Positions 26,601 to 35,977 are shown, counted from the first letter of the stretch. The stretch: DNA of 64,000 nt from Ramlibacter lithotrophicus (GCF_012184415.1 NZ_VTOX01000010.1:1-64000); one strand, 5' to 3'. The notes: generated by a model not told the origin, from the sequence alone. Made by a program: numbers and translations.

Positions 26601-27899
26601 CTATCCGGCCATCTTGCCGGGCAGCCAGGTGACCATCGCCGGCCACGCCATCATCAGGAGCGTGAACAGCAGCATGATCACTACGTACGGCAAGGCGCCC
26701 CAGATCGCGTCCTCGATGCCACCCTTGTCCGGCCGGATGCCGTGGACCACGAACAGGTTCATGCCCACCGGCGGCGTGATCATTCCCATCTCGCACATCA
26801 GCACGATGAAGATGCCGAACCAGATCGGGTCGACGCCGACGGCGGTGGCGATGGGGAAGGTGATCGGGATGGTGGCCACCTGCATCGAGAGCACGTCCAT
26901 GAACATGCCCAGTACCAGGTAGAACACGATCAGCGCGAAGATGAGGCCGGTGGCGGACAGGCCCAGGCCGGTTACCCACTTGGTCATGGCGTCGGCCACG
27001 CCGGTGAGGCTGATGGTGAGGTTCAGGATGAACGCCGCCGTGATGATCAGCAGGATCATGCCGCTGATGCGCGCCGTGGAAATGAAGCAGGTGCGCATCA
27101 CCTCGCGGGTCAGCTTGCCCGACTGCCAGACGAAGAACAGCGCCACCACGACGCCGAGCGCGGCGCTTTCGGTGGCCGTCGCGATGCCGAAATAAAGGCT
27201 GCCCATCACGATCCCGAACACCACCAGCGGCGGCACCAGGTAGGCCAGCGTGCGCACCCGCGCGCTCATCGGCACCGGTTCCTCGCGCATGGGGTTGCCG
27301 CTGGCGACGTTGGAGACGTAGATCCAGAACATGAATGCCGACGTGAGCAGCAGGCCCGGAATGATGCCGGCGATGAAGAGCTTGCCGATCGAGGTGCTGG
27401 TCAGCGAGCCGTACACGATCATGTTGACCGACGGCGGGATCAGGATCCCCAGCGTGCCGCCGGCGGCCAGCGTCCCGAGCGACGCGCGCATCGGGTAGCC
27501 GCGCTTGCGCAGCGAAGGCAGCGCAACGGTGCCGATGGTCGCGGCGGTCGCCACCGAGGAGCCCGACGTGGCGGCGAACAGCGCGCAGCTCCCGATGTTG
27601 GTGTGCAGCAGCCCGCCGGGCAGGCGGCCGAGCCAGGCCGACAGCGCGATGTACATGCGGTCGGCGATGCCCGAGCGCAGCAGCAGTTCGCCGAGCAGCA
27701 CGAACAGGGGGATGCAGGTGAGCAGGTTCTCGTTCTGCACGCCCCAGACCACCGGCGCGATCGAGTCCATGAACGGCATGCCATAGGCGGCGACGCCGCC
27801 GACGATGCCCACCAGCACCATGGAAACCGCGATCGGCATGCCGACCAGCATCATGGCGAGCATCGCGAAGAACGCGAGCGAGATCATGCCGACGTTCAT
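26601..27899 (-). CDS. dctM: TRAP transporter large permease (DctM)
   Basis: A 432-residue, very hydrophobic protein of the DctM family, which moves the substrate with sodium. About twelve membrane segments are visible; typical blocks are PLFVLLGELLLRSGIADRMY near residue 65, GSCALFAATSGSSVATAATI near 105 and LGILIPPSVNMIVYGSLTS near 147. Its ATG overlaps the dctQ stop by ATGA. In this operon it must serve import of the compound that the downstream amidases, transferase and lyase break down. Confidence 0.93.
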   Translation of the reverse strand: MNVGMISLAFFAMLAMMLVGMPIAVSMVLVGIVGGVAAYGMPFMDSIAPVVWGVQNENLLTCIPLFVLLGELLLRSGIADRMYIALSAWLGRLPGGLLHTNIGSCALFAATSGSSVATAATIGTVALPSLRKRGYPMRASLGTLAAGGTLGILIPPSVNMIVYGSLTSTSIGKLFIAGIIPGLLLTSAFMFWIYVSNVASGNPMREEPVPMSARVRTLAYLVPPLVVFGIVMGSLYFGIATATESAALGVVVALFFVWQSGKLTREVMRTCFISTARISGMILLIITAAFILNLTISLTGVADAMTKWVTGLGLSATGLIFALIVFYLVLGMFMDVLSMQVATIPITFPIATAVGVDPIWFGIFIVLMCEMGMITPPVGMNLFVVHGIRPDKGGIEDAIWGALPYVVIMLLFTLLMMAWPAMVTWLPGKMAG

Positions 27900-28555
27900 G
27901 GCGCTCTCCCGCCGGCGCCCTGGCGCGCGCTGAGGTCGTCGAGCTCCGCCTTCAGTTCTTCCTTGGTGCTCTTGGGATGGAAGTCGCGGTTGAGCGCCGC
28001 CAGGTCGCCACCGAACAGGAGTGCTGTGGCGCGCAGCGCGTACCCCGTGGCGACCAGGGCGAATACCACCAGCCCGGCGTACCAGACGCTCTGCGGCCAG
28101 ATCAGCGGCGTCTGCCAGGGCGTGGGTGCCGTGCTGCGGTACTGCAGCGTGTCGCCTATGACCTTGAACGCCACCACCGCGATGAAGATGCCGAAGGCGG
28201 CCATGGACACGATGGAGATCCAGTTCAGCCAGCCTTGCACGCGCGGCGGAAACATCTCGTGGAACACGTCGACGCGGATGTGGTTGCGCCCCATCAGCGC
28301 CAGGCTGAAGGCGATCGTGCAGCCCACCGCCAGCGCATAGCCGCCCAGCTCGTCGGCGCCCTGCAGGGACACGTTGAACAGCTTGCGCGCCAGCGTCTCC
28401 ACGGTGACCACGAAGGCCAGCGCCAGGAAGACCAGGCCGAAGACGGTGCCCAGGAGGCCCTCGATCCGCTCCCTGGTGGAAGCGCCCGCCGCGGCGGCGG
28501 GGGCTTCCAGCGGGCGCGCGCCGAGCATGTCGGTGCTGTCGGCGCGGGAGCTCAT
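27896..28555 (-). CDS. dctQ: TRAP transporter small permease (DctQ)
   Basis: A 219-residue DctQ-type subunit with four membrane segments (about 35-56, 70-90, 112-135, 155-180). The family motif ETLARKLFNVSLQGADELGG lies at 53-72 and GRNHIRVDVF at 89-98. The N-terminal 30 residues are Ala-rich and cytoplasmic. The start at 28555 overlaps the dctP stop by four bases. A hydrophilic, charged tail (DFHPKSTKEELKAELDDL) ends the protein. It is the partner of the adjacent dctM and dctP genes. Confidence 0.9.
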   Translation of the reverse strand: MSSRADSTDMLGARPLEAPAAAAGASTRERIEGLLGTVFGLVFLALAFVVTVETLARKLFNVSLQGADELGGYALAVGCTIAFSLALMGRNHIRVDVFHEMFPPRVQGWLNWISIVSMAAFGIFIAVVAFKVIGDTLQYRSTAPTPWQTPLIWPQSVWYAGLVVFALVATGYALRATALLFGGDLAALNRDFHPKSTKEELKAELDDLSARQGAGGRAP

Positions 28556-29604
28556 TTCATCCCGATCGCGGGGCCGACGGTGGTCTTCCATTGCTGCGAG
28601 CAGCCGGGGTTCGACTTGTCGCAGACCTCCGCCCAGGCCGGGAACGACACCTTGGTCACGGCGCCGCGCACCAGTTCGAGGTCGGCGGGCGACACCGGCA
28701 CGTTGACCAGCTTGAACTTCTTGCCGGTGGTGCACGGATCCTTGTTGGTGTTGCAGTTCAGCGCATCCTGGAACAGCTCCTCGGAGTACTTCCACACTTC
28801 CTCGGTCTGCTTGTCGAAGGCCGCCTTCAGCTTGGCCTGCTGGTCGGGCTTGAGCGCGTTCCACGACTTCATCGTCATGGCGTAGCCGTTCAGCGCCATC
28901 TGGAACCCGATGGGCATCTGGTGCGTGCTCACCTCGGGCCAGCCGGCGGAGTTGGCCGAACTGGCGCCAGTGATGGCGCAATCGACGACGCCGAGCGAGA
29001 GCGCCTGGTGCGTGTCGGCGAAGCCGACCGGCACCGGGGTGCCGCCCACCATTTCGATGAACTTGGCCAGGCTCTGGTCGTAGACCCGGACCTTCATGCC
29101 CTTGACGTCGGCAAGCTTGGTGATCGGCTTCTTGCAGAACAGCACCTGCGGGCCGAACGGCCAGAGGCCCATCAGCTTGACGTTGAACTGCTGCTGCAGC
29201 CGCTTGTCTATGGTGTCGAAATAGGCGCTGGCGACCTTGCGCGCCGTGGCGTAGTCGGGGCTCGCGCCGACCAGGTCCAGGCCCAGCAGCGTCGGCTCGT
29301 CGCGCGTGTTCTGCGCGATGCGCAGCGACACCAGGTCGAACAGGCCGGCCTTCATGATGCGCAGCTGCTCGGTGTCCTTGATGCCTAGCGTGTCGACCGG
29401 CTTGTAGTCGACGTCGATCGGCAGGCCGGTGCGGGCGCCGAAGTTCTCGAAGAACGGCTGCTCCTTGTTCTTCTGGATCAGGCCGGTGGCGAGCGGCTGC
29501 CCGATCGCCTTGAACTTGATGCGCTCCTGCGCCTGCGCGGCCGGCGTGAGGGCGGCCGCCAGCAGCAATGCGGCCAGCGTATGGAATGTGGTGCGCAACT
29601 TCAT
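28552..29604 (-). CDS. dctP: TRAP transporter substrate-binding protein (DctP)
   Basis: A 350-residue periplasmic binding protein. Residues 1-25 are a signal peptide (LAALLLAAALTPAAQAQ). The mature domain shows the DctP features: FEIMKAGLFDLVSLRIAQN-like EQLRIMKAGLFDLVSLR near residue 77, KKPITKLADVKGMKVRVYD near 155 with the Arg that binds the ligand carboxylate (Arg in KVRVYD), and the GATSANSAGW-like GASSANSAGWPEV near 208. Two or three extra cysteines (CNTNKDPCTTG, CDKSNPGC) could form disulfides, unusual for the family. The ligand is probably a carboxylate, such as a ureido or hydantoin-derived acid; that is inference. Confidence 0.9.
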   Translation of the reverse strand: MKLRTTFHTLAALLLAAALTPAAQAQERIKFKAIGQPLATGLIQKNKEQPFFENFGARTGLPIDVDYKPVDTLGIKDTEQLRIMKAGLFDLVSLRIAQNTRDEPTLLGLDLVGASPDYATARKVASAYFDTIDKRLQQQFNVKLMGLWPFGPQVLFCKKPITKLADVKGMKVRVYDQSLAKFIEMVGGTPVPVGFADTHQALSLGVVDCAITGASSANSAGWPEVSTHQMPIGFQMALNGYAMTMKSWNALKPDQQAKLKAAFDKQTEEVWKYSEELFQDALNCNTNKDPCTTGKKFKLVNVPVSPADLELVRGAVTKVSFPAWAEVCDKSNPGCSQQWKTTVGPAIGMK

Positions 29605-30404
29605 GGGGAGCTCCGTGGTTGGTGGACGGGAGTCGGCGAGTCCGTCGCCGGCGGGTGAGGATTGGCGTTGGCGCCGGCCAGCAGCCGGGCGATGGCGGGA
29701 GACAGTCCCTGGTTCGGCTTGGTCGGCGGCGGCGCGAAGCTCCCGCCTTCGGGGTGGGCGCCGCGCAGCGCCGCCAGGTTGGCGGCATGCCGCACGGCGC
29801 TGGCCACCCCGTCGACCACGGGCACCGGCAACCTGACGCTGCGCGCGAGGCCCGCCAGCGGGGCGCCGGCCAGCACAATCACGTCGGCGCCATCCTCGCG
29901 GACGGCGCGTTCGGCCAGCACCTGCAAGGCCGGGGCATGTTCCTGCTGGACGCGGTCGATGCGCTGCAGCGGCGCTTCCAGCGAGCGGATGCTGGCCAGC
30001 CGCGCCCCGAAGCCGTTGGCCTCGATCACCTCGCGGTACCAGGCCTGGATCCGGTGCGAGATCGCGATCACGGAGAACCGCCCGCCGAGCAGTTGAACGC
30101 TGGCGAGTGCGGCTTCGGTGAGGCCGGTGACGGGCACCGGAAGCACTTCGCGAAGCCCCACGAGTCCCGGGTCGCCGAACGCGGCGACCACGACGGCGTC
30201 GAAACGGTGATGGTGTTCCGCGGCCAGCTCCGCGGCGGCGTAGGCCCCGACCAGGGCCTCGAACCGCGTCTCGATGTAGGCGACCCCGAACCGCGCCGTC
30301 ATCACTTCGACCTCGGTGCCGGCACCCGCGCTGCGCCGGGCCTCCGCCTCGATGAGCGCGGACACGCTCGCCGAGATGTTGGGGTTGATCAGCAGCAGCC
30401 GCAT
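29601..30404 (-). CDS. Asp/Glu/hydantoin racemase family protein
   Basis: A 267-residue member of the family that includes hydantoin and allantoin racemases (HpxA). The start MRLLLINPNISASVSALIE is characteristic. The two-cysteine active site normally expected near VVVAAFGDPGL (residues 71-81) and IVLAGAPLAGLA (about 170-182) appears without cysteines: both positions read Gly/Ala. That is a departure from hydantoin racemases and could mean a decarboxylase or isomerase-like activity, or loss of function. It heads the long operon, its stop overlapping dctP by ATGA. The last 50 residues are proline-rich and not conserved. The frame continues upstream to 30563 without support. Confidence 0.8.
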   Translation of the reverse strand: MRLLLINPNISASVSALIEAEARRSAGAGTEVEVMTARFGVAYIETRFEALVGAYAAAELAAEHHHRFDAVVVAAFGDPGLVGLREVLPVPVTGLTEAALASVQLLGGRFSVIAISHRIQAWYREVIEANGFGARLASIRSLEAPLQRIDRVQQEHAPALQVLAERAVREDGADVIVLAGAPLAGLARSVRLPVPVVDGVASAVRHAANLAALRGAHPEGGSFAPPPTKPNQGLSPAIARLLAGANANPHPPATDSPTPVHQPRSSP

Positions 30405-30484
30405 CTGGAGGCCTCGAGGCGCGTGGCGGGGCTCGTTCCCGCAGGGAACCGGCCTGGCCACGGTGCGACGGATTGCATACAGGA

Positions 30485-30494
30485 TTGTCGACAA
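30485..30494. promoter_or_regulatory. Candidate GntR operator 1 (TTGTCGACAA)
   Basis: A perfect 10-bp palindrome 81 bases upstream of the racemase start, on the side of the minus-strand operon. A nearly identical site lies before the GntR gene. TTGTNNACAA-type dyads suit FCD-subfamily GntR proteins. Confidence 0.4.
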
Positions 30495-30637
30495 CAGTTC
30501 CGCGGCATTCTGTCGAAGCGACCGCGATCCGTCAAATCCCGACACGCCCAGTGGGTTGCTCATCCGGGTTTGCCTGTATACGCTCCGAGGGAGAAATCAT
30601 GGCGGGGAGCGCAAAGCGCGAATATATGTCTACACCG

Positions 30638-30647
30638 TTGTTGACAA
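30638..30647. promoter_or_regulatory. Candidate GntR operator 2 (TTGTTGACAA) over a -35 box
   Basis: TTGTTGACAA differs by one base from the palindrome at 30485-30494. It includes a TTGACA (30641-30646) that could be the -35 element of the regulator gene, so binding here would repress the regulator's own transcription. No good -10 box is seen at the right spacing. Confidence 0.4.
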
Positions 30648-30678
30648 TTGATCCAGCGCAGTGGCACAGTGTTGCCCC

Positions 30679-31455
30679 ATGGAACTGGTGAAACCACGCC
30701 GCAGGGCCGTCGCTAGAATGCACACGCCCGTGGTCACCCCCGCCCCGCCCATGCCTGCCAGCGCGCGCAAGAACACCCGGCGCATCGAGCGCGAGAACAC
30801 CGTCGACGAGATCTACGAGCGCATCTACGTCGCGATCCTGGAGCACCGGCTGCATCCCGGGACCAAGCTCGGCGAGGAGCGCCTGGCCGACATCTTCGGC
30901 GTAAGCCGGGCCCGCGTGCGCGAAGTGCTGGCCCGGCTCGCGCACGAACAGATCGTGGAGCTGTTTCCGCAGCGCGGCGCGTTCGTCGCCAAGCCGACCA
31001 AGGAGCAGGCGCGCGACGTGTTCGAGGCCCGCCGGCTGATCGAACCGGCGGTGCTGCGGCGCCTGGTGGACACGCTGACGCCCGAGAAGATCGCCCGGCT
31101 GCGGCAGCACCAGGAGCTCGAGGCCGACGCCCACCGGCGCGAGGACAAGCGCGCGATGGTGCGGCTCTCGGGCGAGTTCCACACGCTCGCCGCCGAACTG
31201 GCCGGCAATTCCGCGCTGGCCCGGACCATGCGCGAACTGTGCATGTTGACGTGCCTGACGATCTTTCTCTACGACGCGCCGACCTCGACCAGCTGCCGCA
31301 ACGACGAGCACGAACTGATCATCGACGCGATCGCGAAGCGCGACCGCGCGCGCGCCGAAAAGCTGATGCTGGCCCACCTCGATCACATCGAGCACAGCCT
31401 GGACCTCGACAGCCACGCGGTCGACGTGGACCTGGAGGCCATCTTCCGCGAGTAG
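30679..31455 (+). CDS. GntR-family transcriptional regulator (FCD domain)
   Basis: A regulator of about 258 residues. The winged helix (residues about 35-95) includes LGEERLADIFGVSRARVREV and the wing FPQRGAFVAKPT; the C-terminal all-helical FCD effector domain follows from about 105 to 235, with metal/ligand residues in the RRLIEPAVL, GEFHTLAAELAGN and NDEHELIIDAI helices. The start is uncertain: GTG 30661, ATG 30679, ATG 30718 and ATG 30751 are all in frame and none has a clear ribosome site. It is divergent from the racemase-TRAP-all operon and almost certainly controls it in response to an organic acid. The shared intergenic dyads support this. Confidence 0.88.
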   Translation: MELVKPRRRAVARMHTPVVTPAPPMPASARKNTRRIERENTVDEIYERIYVAILEHRLHPGTKLGEERLADIFGVSRARVREVLARLAHEQIVELFPQRGAFVAKPTKEQARDVFEARRLIEPAVLRRLVDTLTPEKIARLRQHQELEADAHRREDKRAMVRLSGEFHTLAAELAGNSALARTMRELCMLTCLTIFLYDAPTSTSCRNDEHELIIDAIAKRDRARAEKLMLAHLDHIEHSLDLDSHAVDVDLEAIFRE

Positions 31456-31509
31456 CGGCTGCCACGGGCCGGGCCCGGCAGCGTGCTCGCACCACCCAAG
31501 GAGCGCCCC

Positions 31510-32721
31510 ATGCTGAACCTGAATTTCCATCCCGCCGGCCGCCACTTCCTGGGCATTCCGGGACCGAGCCCCGTGCCGGACCGGCTGCTGCGCGCGATGA
31601 GCTATCCCACCATCGACCACCGCGGGCCGGAATTCGGCGCGCTGGGGCGGCAGGTGCTGCAGGGCCTGGCCGCGGTCTTCAGGACGCAGCATCCGGTCGT
31701 GGTGTACCCGTCCTCCGGCACGGGTGCCTGGGAAGCCGCGCTGGTCAACACGCTCAGCCCGGGCGATCAGGTGCTGATGTACGAGACCGGCCATTTCGCG
31801 AGCCTCTGGCACAGGATGGCGCTGCGCCTGGGGCTGCAGCCCGAATTCCTGGGCCTTCCCGGCGCGCAGGGGTGGCGCCACGGCGTGGATGCCGGGCGCA
31901 TCGCCGACCGCCTGCGGGCGGACACCGGCCACGCGATCAAGGCGGTGTGCGTCGTGCACAACGAAACGTCCACCGGCGTCACCTCCGACATCCCCGCGGT
32001 GCGGCGCGCGATCGACGCGGCCGGCCATCCCGCCTTGCTGATGGTCGACACGATTTCCAGCCTGGCCTGCGTGGACTACCGCCACGACGAATGGGGCGTG
32101 GACGTCACCGTGAGCGGATCTCAGAAAGGGCTGATGCTGCCGCCGGGCATCAGCTTCAACGCGCTGTCGCCCAAGGCGCTGGCGGCGTCGAAATCGGCGC
32201 GCCTGCCGCGCTCCTACTGGGGCTGGGACGAGATCCTGGAGTCCAACAAGACCGGGTACTGGCCGTACACGCCCAACACCAACCTGCTCTATGCGTTGTC
32301 GGAAGCGCTCCAGATGCTGCAGGCCGAGGGCCTGCCGAACGTGTTTGCCCGCCACGCCCGTCTGGGCGAGGCATGCCGGGCCGCGGTGCGCGCCTGGGGC
32401 CTGGAGATCCAGTGCGCCGACCCGAAGCTGTACTCCCCCGTGCTCACCGGCGTGGTGATGCCCGAAGGCGTGGATGCCGACCGGGTGCGCGACCTGATCT
32501 GGCGGCGCTTCAACCTGTCGCTGGGGACCGGGCTCGGCAAGGTCAAGGGCCGCATGTTCCGCATCGGCCACCTGGGCGACTGCAACGACCTCTCGCTGCT
32601 GGCCGCGGTGGGCGGCTGCGAGATGGGACTGAAGCTGGCGGGAGTGCGGGTACGCGAGAGCGGCACCGCGGCGGCCATGGAGCATCTTGCGGCGACCGGC
32701 AGCGAGCTGCGCGCTGGGTGA
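31510..32721 (+). CDS. Class V aminotransferase (ureidoglycine/serine/alanine-glyoxylate type)
   Basis: A 403-residue PLP enzyme. AAGGAG lies 6 bases before the ATG at 31510. The PLP-lysine is Lys206 in VSGSQKGLMLPPG; GIPGPSPVPDRLL (residues 15-27), SSGTGAWEAALVN (68-80) and HNETSTGVTSDI (150-161) are typical of glyoxylate aminotransferases. It lies 54 bases after the GntR gene, on the same strand, beside an allantoin-type operon. That context favours (S)-ureidoglycine-glyoxylate aminotransferase, which uses glyoxylate from AllA; serine-glyoxylate aminotransferase is the main alternative, and the sequence alone does not separate them. Confidence 0.82.
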   Translation: MLNLNFHPAGRHFLGIPGPSPVPDRLLRAMSYPTIDHRGPEFGALGRQVLQGLAAVFRTQHPVVVYPSSGTGAWEAALVNTLSPGDQVLMYETGHFASLWHRMALRLGLQPEFLGLPGAQGWRHGVDAGRIADRLRADTGHAIKAVCVVHNETSTGVTSDIPAVRRAIDAAGHPALLMVDTISSLACVDYRHDEWGVDVTVSGSQKGLMLPPGISFNALSPKALAASKSARLPRSYWGWDEILESNKTGYWPYTPNTNLLYALSEALQMLQAEGLPNVFARHARLGEACRAAVRAWGLEIQCADPKLYSPVLTGVVMPEGVDADRVRDLIWRRFNLSLGTGLGKVKGRMFRIGHLGDCNDLSLLAAVGGCEMGLKLAGVRVRESGTAAAMEHLAATGSELRAG

Positions 32722-32790
32722 ATCCATCCCCCGCGGCACCGCGCCGCGGCCGAAGCGGGAACATGACGCAGAGCAAGGCATTGCGCGATC

Positions 32791-32836
32791 AACATGGTTT
32801 TTTGAAGCGCCCATGTTTCCAGGCAGGCGCCCATGT
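32791..32836. repeat. Inverted and direct repeats upstream of maeB
   Basis: AACATGG (32791-32797) and CCATGTT (32811-32817) form an inverted pair 13 bases apart. The decamer GCGCCCATGT occurs at 32807-32816 and again at 32827-32836, exactly 20 bases later. These lie 50-95 bases before the malic enzyme start and could be regulator sites. Confidence 0.35.
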
Positions 32837-32886
32837 CGCATGATGGAGTAGCGTTTCAGGCTGTCGAGCAAGAAGGAGAGCATTCC

Positions 32887-35181
32887 ATGGCTGAACTGTC
32901 ACAGGCCGAACAAGCCCTGCGCGAGGCCGCGCGCGAATACCACCGCCTGCCGTCCCGGGGCAAGATCTCGGTCACGCCGACCAAGCCGCTGTCGAACCAG
33001 CGCGACCTGTCGCTGGCGTACTCGCCCGGCGTCGCCTACCCCTGCCTGGACATCCAGGCCGATCCGTCGCTCGCGGCGCAGTTCACCTCGCGCGGCAACC
33101 TGGTCGGCGTCGTAACCAACGGCACCGCCGTGCTGGGCCTGGGCAACATCGGTCCGCTGGCCGGCAAGCCGGTGATGGAAGGCAAGGGCTGCCTCTTCAA
33201 GAAGTTCGCCGGCGTGGACGTCTTCGACATCGAACTGGCCGAGACCGATCCGGACAAACTGGTCGACATCATCGCGGCGCTGGAGCCGACCCTGGGCGGC
33301 ATCAACCTCGAGGACATCAAGGCGCCGGAGTGCTTCTACATCGAGAGCAAGCTGCGCGAGCGGATGAACATCCCGGTGTTCCACGACGACCAGCACGGGA
33401 CGGCCATCATCTCGTCGGCCGCCCTGCTCAACGGACTGGAGCTGGTCGGCAAGAAGATCGGCGACGTGAAGGTCGCCGTCTCGGGCGCCGGCGCGGCCTC
33501 CATCGCCTGCCTGGACGTGATGGTCGGACTGGGGGTGAAGCGACACAACGTCTACGTCTGCGATTCCAAGGGGATGTTGTACGAAGGCCGGCCCGGCGGC
33601 TACGACAAGTCGAAGGCGAAGTACGCGCAGAACACCGACGGCCGCACGCTGGCCGACGCGGTAAAGGACGCCGACGTGTTCCTCGGCTGCTCGGCCCCGG
33701 GCGTGCTGACGGCGGAGATGGTCAAGACGATGGCGCCCAAGCCCATCATCCTGGCGCTGGCCAATCCGGAGCCCGAGATCCGCCCCGAGCTGGCCAAGTC
33801 GGTGCGCCCCGACTGCATCATCGCGACCGGCCGCTCCGACTACCCGAACCAGGTCAACAACGTCCTGTGCTTCCCCTACATCTTCCGCGGCGCGCTGGAT
33901 TGCGGCGCGACCAAGATCACGGAGGCGATGAAGCTGGCCTGCGTGCGCGAGATCGCGGACCTGGCCAAGGCCGACATCAGCGAGGAAGTGGCCAACGCCT
34001 ACGCCGGCAAGGAGCTGTCGTTCGGACCGGACTACCTGATCCCGACGCCGTTCGACTCCCGCCTGATCCTTCGCATCGCGCCGGCGGTCGCCAGGGCGGC
34101 CGCCGAATCCGGCGTGGCCGAGCGGCCGATCACGGACTTCGACGCTTACCGCCAGAGCCTCACCCGCTTCGTCTACCAGACCGGCATGATCATGCGGCCG
34201 GTGTTCGAGGCCGCCAAGGCCGCGAAGGCGAAGCGCCGCGTGGCGTTCGCCGAGGGCGAGGACGAGCGCGTGCTGCGGGCGGCCCAGTCGGCCCTGGAAG
34301 ACGGCGTCGCCACGCCGATCCTGATCGGCCGTCCGGCCGTGATCGAGGCGCGCATCGCAAAAGCGGGGCTGCGCATGAAGCTGGGCCAGGACGTCGAGTG
34401 CGTCAACCCGGAAAGCGACGCGCGCTTTCGCCAGTACTGGGAGACCTACCACGGCATGATGGGCCGCCAGGGCATCACGCCCGAGGCCGCCAAGGCGGCC
34501 GTGCGGCGCTCCAACACCCTGATCGGCGCGCTGGCGATCCACCTCGGCCACGCCGACGCGATGCTGTGCGGCCTGGTCGGGCGCTTCGACCAGCACCTGG
34601 ACCACATCCGCAACGTGATCGGCACGGCCAAGGGCGCGCCCGGCTTCGCGACGCTCAACGCGCTGATGCTGCAGGAGCGCACGCTGTTCATCGCCGATAC
34701 CTACGTCAACGACGATCCCAGCGCGGAGCTGCTCGCCAGCATCGCGGTGATGGCGGCCGACGAGGTCAAGCGCTTCGGACTACCGCCCAAGGTGGCGTTC
34801 CTGTCGCACAGCAACTTCGGCTCGTCGTCGCGCGGCTCGGCCCGCAAGATGCGGCTGGCGCGCGACCTGTTCGGCAAGATGGCGCCCGACGTGGAATGCG
34901 ACGGCGAGATGCAGGGCGATTCGGCCCTGTCCGAGGCGGTGCGCCGCGGCGCGCTGATGGACAGCAGCCTGAGCGGAGAGGCCAACCTGCTGATCTGCCC
35001 GACGCTGGACTCCGCCAACATCCTGTTCAACGTGCTGAAGATGACCGGAGGCCATGGCATCACCGTGGGCCCGATCCTGCTGGGTGCCGCCGCCTCGGTG
35101 CACGTGCTCACGCCGTCGTCGACGGTGCGGCGGGTCCTCAACATGGCGGCGCTGGCCGCCGCGGGCGTCGCGTACGCCTGA
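32887..35181 (+). CDS. maeB: NADP-dependent malic enzyme with phosphotransacetylase-like domain
   Basis: A 764-residue MaeB-type protein that decarboxylates malate to pyruvate. AAGGAG lies 8 bases before the ATG at 32887. The malic domain (1-430) has [20 protein letters not shown], the metal and substrate motif [11 protein letters not shown], and the NAD(P) fold [15 protein letters not shown]. The C-terminal 330 residues are the phosphotransacetylase-like regulatory domain ([18 protein letters not shown] to [20 protein letters not shown]); in E. coli MaeB this domain mediates acetyl-CoA inhibition and is not catalytic. The length matches the family. It is monocistronic, with repeats upstream. 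Confidence 0.95.
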   Translation: MAELSQAEQALREAAREYHRLPSRGKISVTPTKPLSNQRDLSLAYSPGVAYPCLDIQADPSLAAQFTSRGNLVGVVTNGTAVLGLGNIGPLAGKPVMEGKGCLFKKFAGVDVFDIELAETDPDKLVDIIAALEPTLGGINLEDIKAPECFYIESKLRERMNIPVFHDDQHGTAIISSAALLNGLELVGKKIGDVKVAVSGAGAASIACLDVMVGLGVKRHNVYVCDSKGMLYEGRPGGYDKSKAKYAQNTDGRTLADAVKDADVFLGCSAPGVLTAEMVKTMAPKPIILALANPEPEIRPELAKSVRPDCIIATGRSDYPNQVNNVLCFPYIFRGALDCGATKITEAMKLACVREIADLAKADISEEVANAYAGKELSFGPDYLIPTPFDSRLILRIAPAVARAAAESGVAERPITDFDAYRQSLTRFVYQTGMIMRPVFEAAKAAKAKRRVAFAEGEDERVLRAAQSALEDGVATPILIGRPAVIEARIAKAGLRMKLGQDVECVNPESDARFRQYWETYHGMMGRQGITPEAAKAAVRRSNTLIGALAIHLGHADAMLCGLVGRFDQHLDHIRNVIGTAKGAPGFATLNALMLQERTLFIADTYVNDDPSAELLASIAVMAADEVKRFGLPPKVAFLSHSNFGSSSRGSARKMRLARDLFGKMAPDVECDGEMQGDSALSEAVRRGALMDSSLSGEANLLICPTLDSANILFNVLKMTGGHGITVGPILLGAAASVHVLTPSSTVRRVLNMAALAAAGVAYA

Positions 35182-35234
35182 CGCAACGCAGCCGGCGGAC
35201 GCATCAACGTCCGCCGGGCTGTTCGCGGGTCAAA

Positions 35235-35269
35235 CGGAAAACAAGGCGCCCGGCTGGCACCGGGCGCCT
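35235..35269 (-). terminator. Terminator after the GlsB-like gene
   Basis: A 10-bp perfect stem (35244-35253 with 35260-35269) and 6-base loop are followed on the minus strand by TTGTTTTCC. It ends the minus-strand gene at 35355 and may also stop read-through of the convergent malic enzyme gene. Confidence 0.65.
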
Positions 35270-35354
35270 GAAAGCTGTGTCACGGGCCGGCCGGCCGGGC
35301 TGCCTGCTGCGGCAGCCCTGTGCGGCGGCGAGGAGTGGCGCCGTGGGGTTCTGC

Positions 35355-35621
35355 TTAGCGGACGCGGCCGCGGCGGAACAGGTTGACGATGGCCAGCAGG
35401 ATCACCGCGCCGATCAGCGACACGATGAACGAGCCGATGCTGAAGCCGTCGTTGATGGTGCCGGTGCCGACCATGGGCGAGATCAGCCAGCCGCCGATGA
35501 AGGCGCCGACGATACCGACCACGATGTTGAGCAGGATGCCCTGCTGGCCGTCGGTCCTCATGATGAGGCTGGCGAGCCAACCGACGATACCGCCGACGAT
35601 CAACCAAATGATGAAATTCAT
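35355..35621 (-). CDS. GlsB/YeaQ/YmgE family stress membrane protein
   Basis: An 88-residue protein with three membrane segments (residues 3-20, 29-50, 62-82) and glycine-zipper spacing, starting MNFIIWLIVGGIVGWLAS. This is the transglycosylase-associated (Transgly_assoc) family, a small inner-membrane protein often induced by envelope, acid or osmotic stress; no enzymatic role is proven. The start is at 35621; longer frames upstream have no conservation. It ends with a basic tail RRGRVR and a strong terminator. Confidence 0.85.
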   Translation of the reverse strand: MNFIIWLIVGGIVGWLASLIMRTDGQQGILLNIVVGIVGAFIGGWLISPMVGTGTINDGFSIGSFIVSLIGAVILLAIVNLFRRGRVR

Positions 35622-35977
35622 CTTCAGACTCCTATGCCGCGAACGGCGTGTTGTTGATAGCGGGCCGTTCCCCGAGGGGTTTCGACCACCCGCCGCCAAA
35701 ACGAACGGCCGGTGAAGCGCAATATGGTCGGCGGCCCATTGCCGCGGCGTAGTCGCCTGTAAAGGCTCAGCGTGCGCGGGCATCGCGTCGCCGCGTCGGA
35801 CGCGCCCTACTCATGCTGAGCTTGAAATCCGCGGCCGCGCGTCCGGGCGCGCTGCAAGCGGAGTCCTACGGCGCGACCGGTACCCGGCCGCCGCGAAAGC
35901 AGTGCGCTCTCCGGCACGGTCGCGCACCGGCGGTTCCTAGACTGCAGTCATCGAAGAACCACGCGAAGGAGAACATC

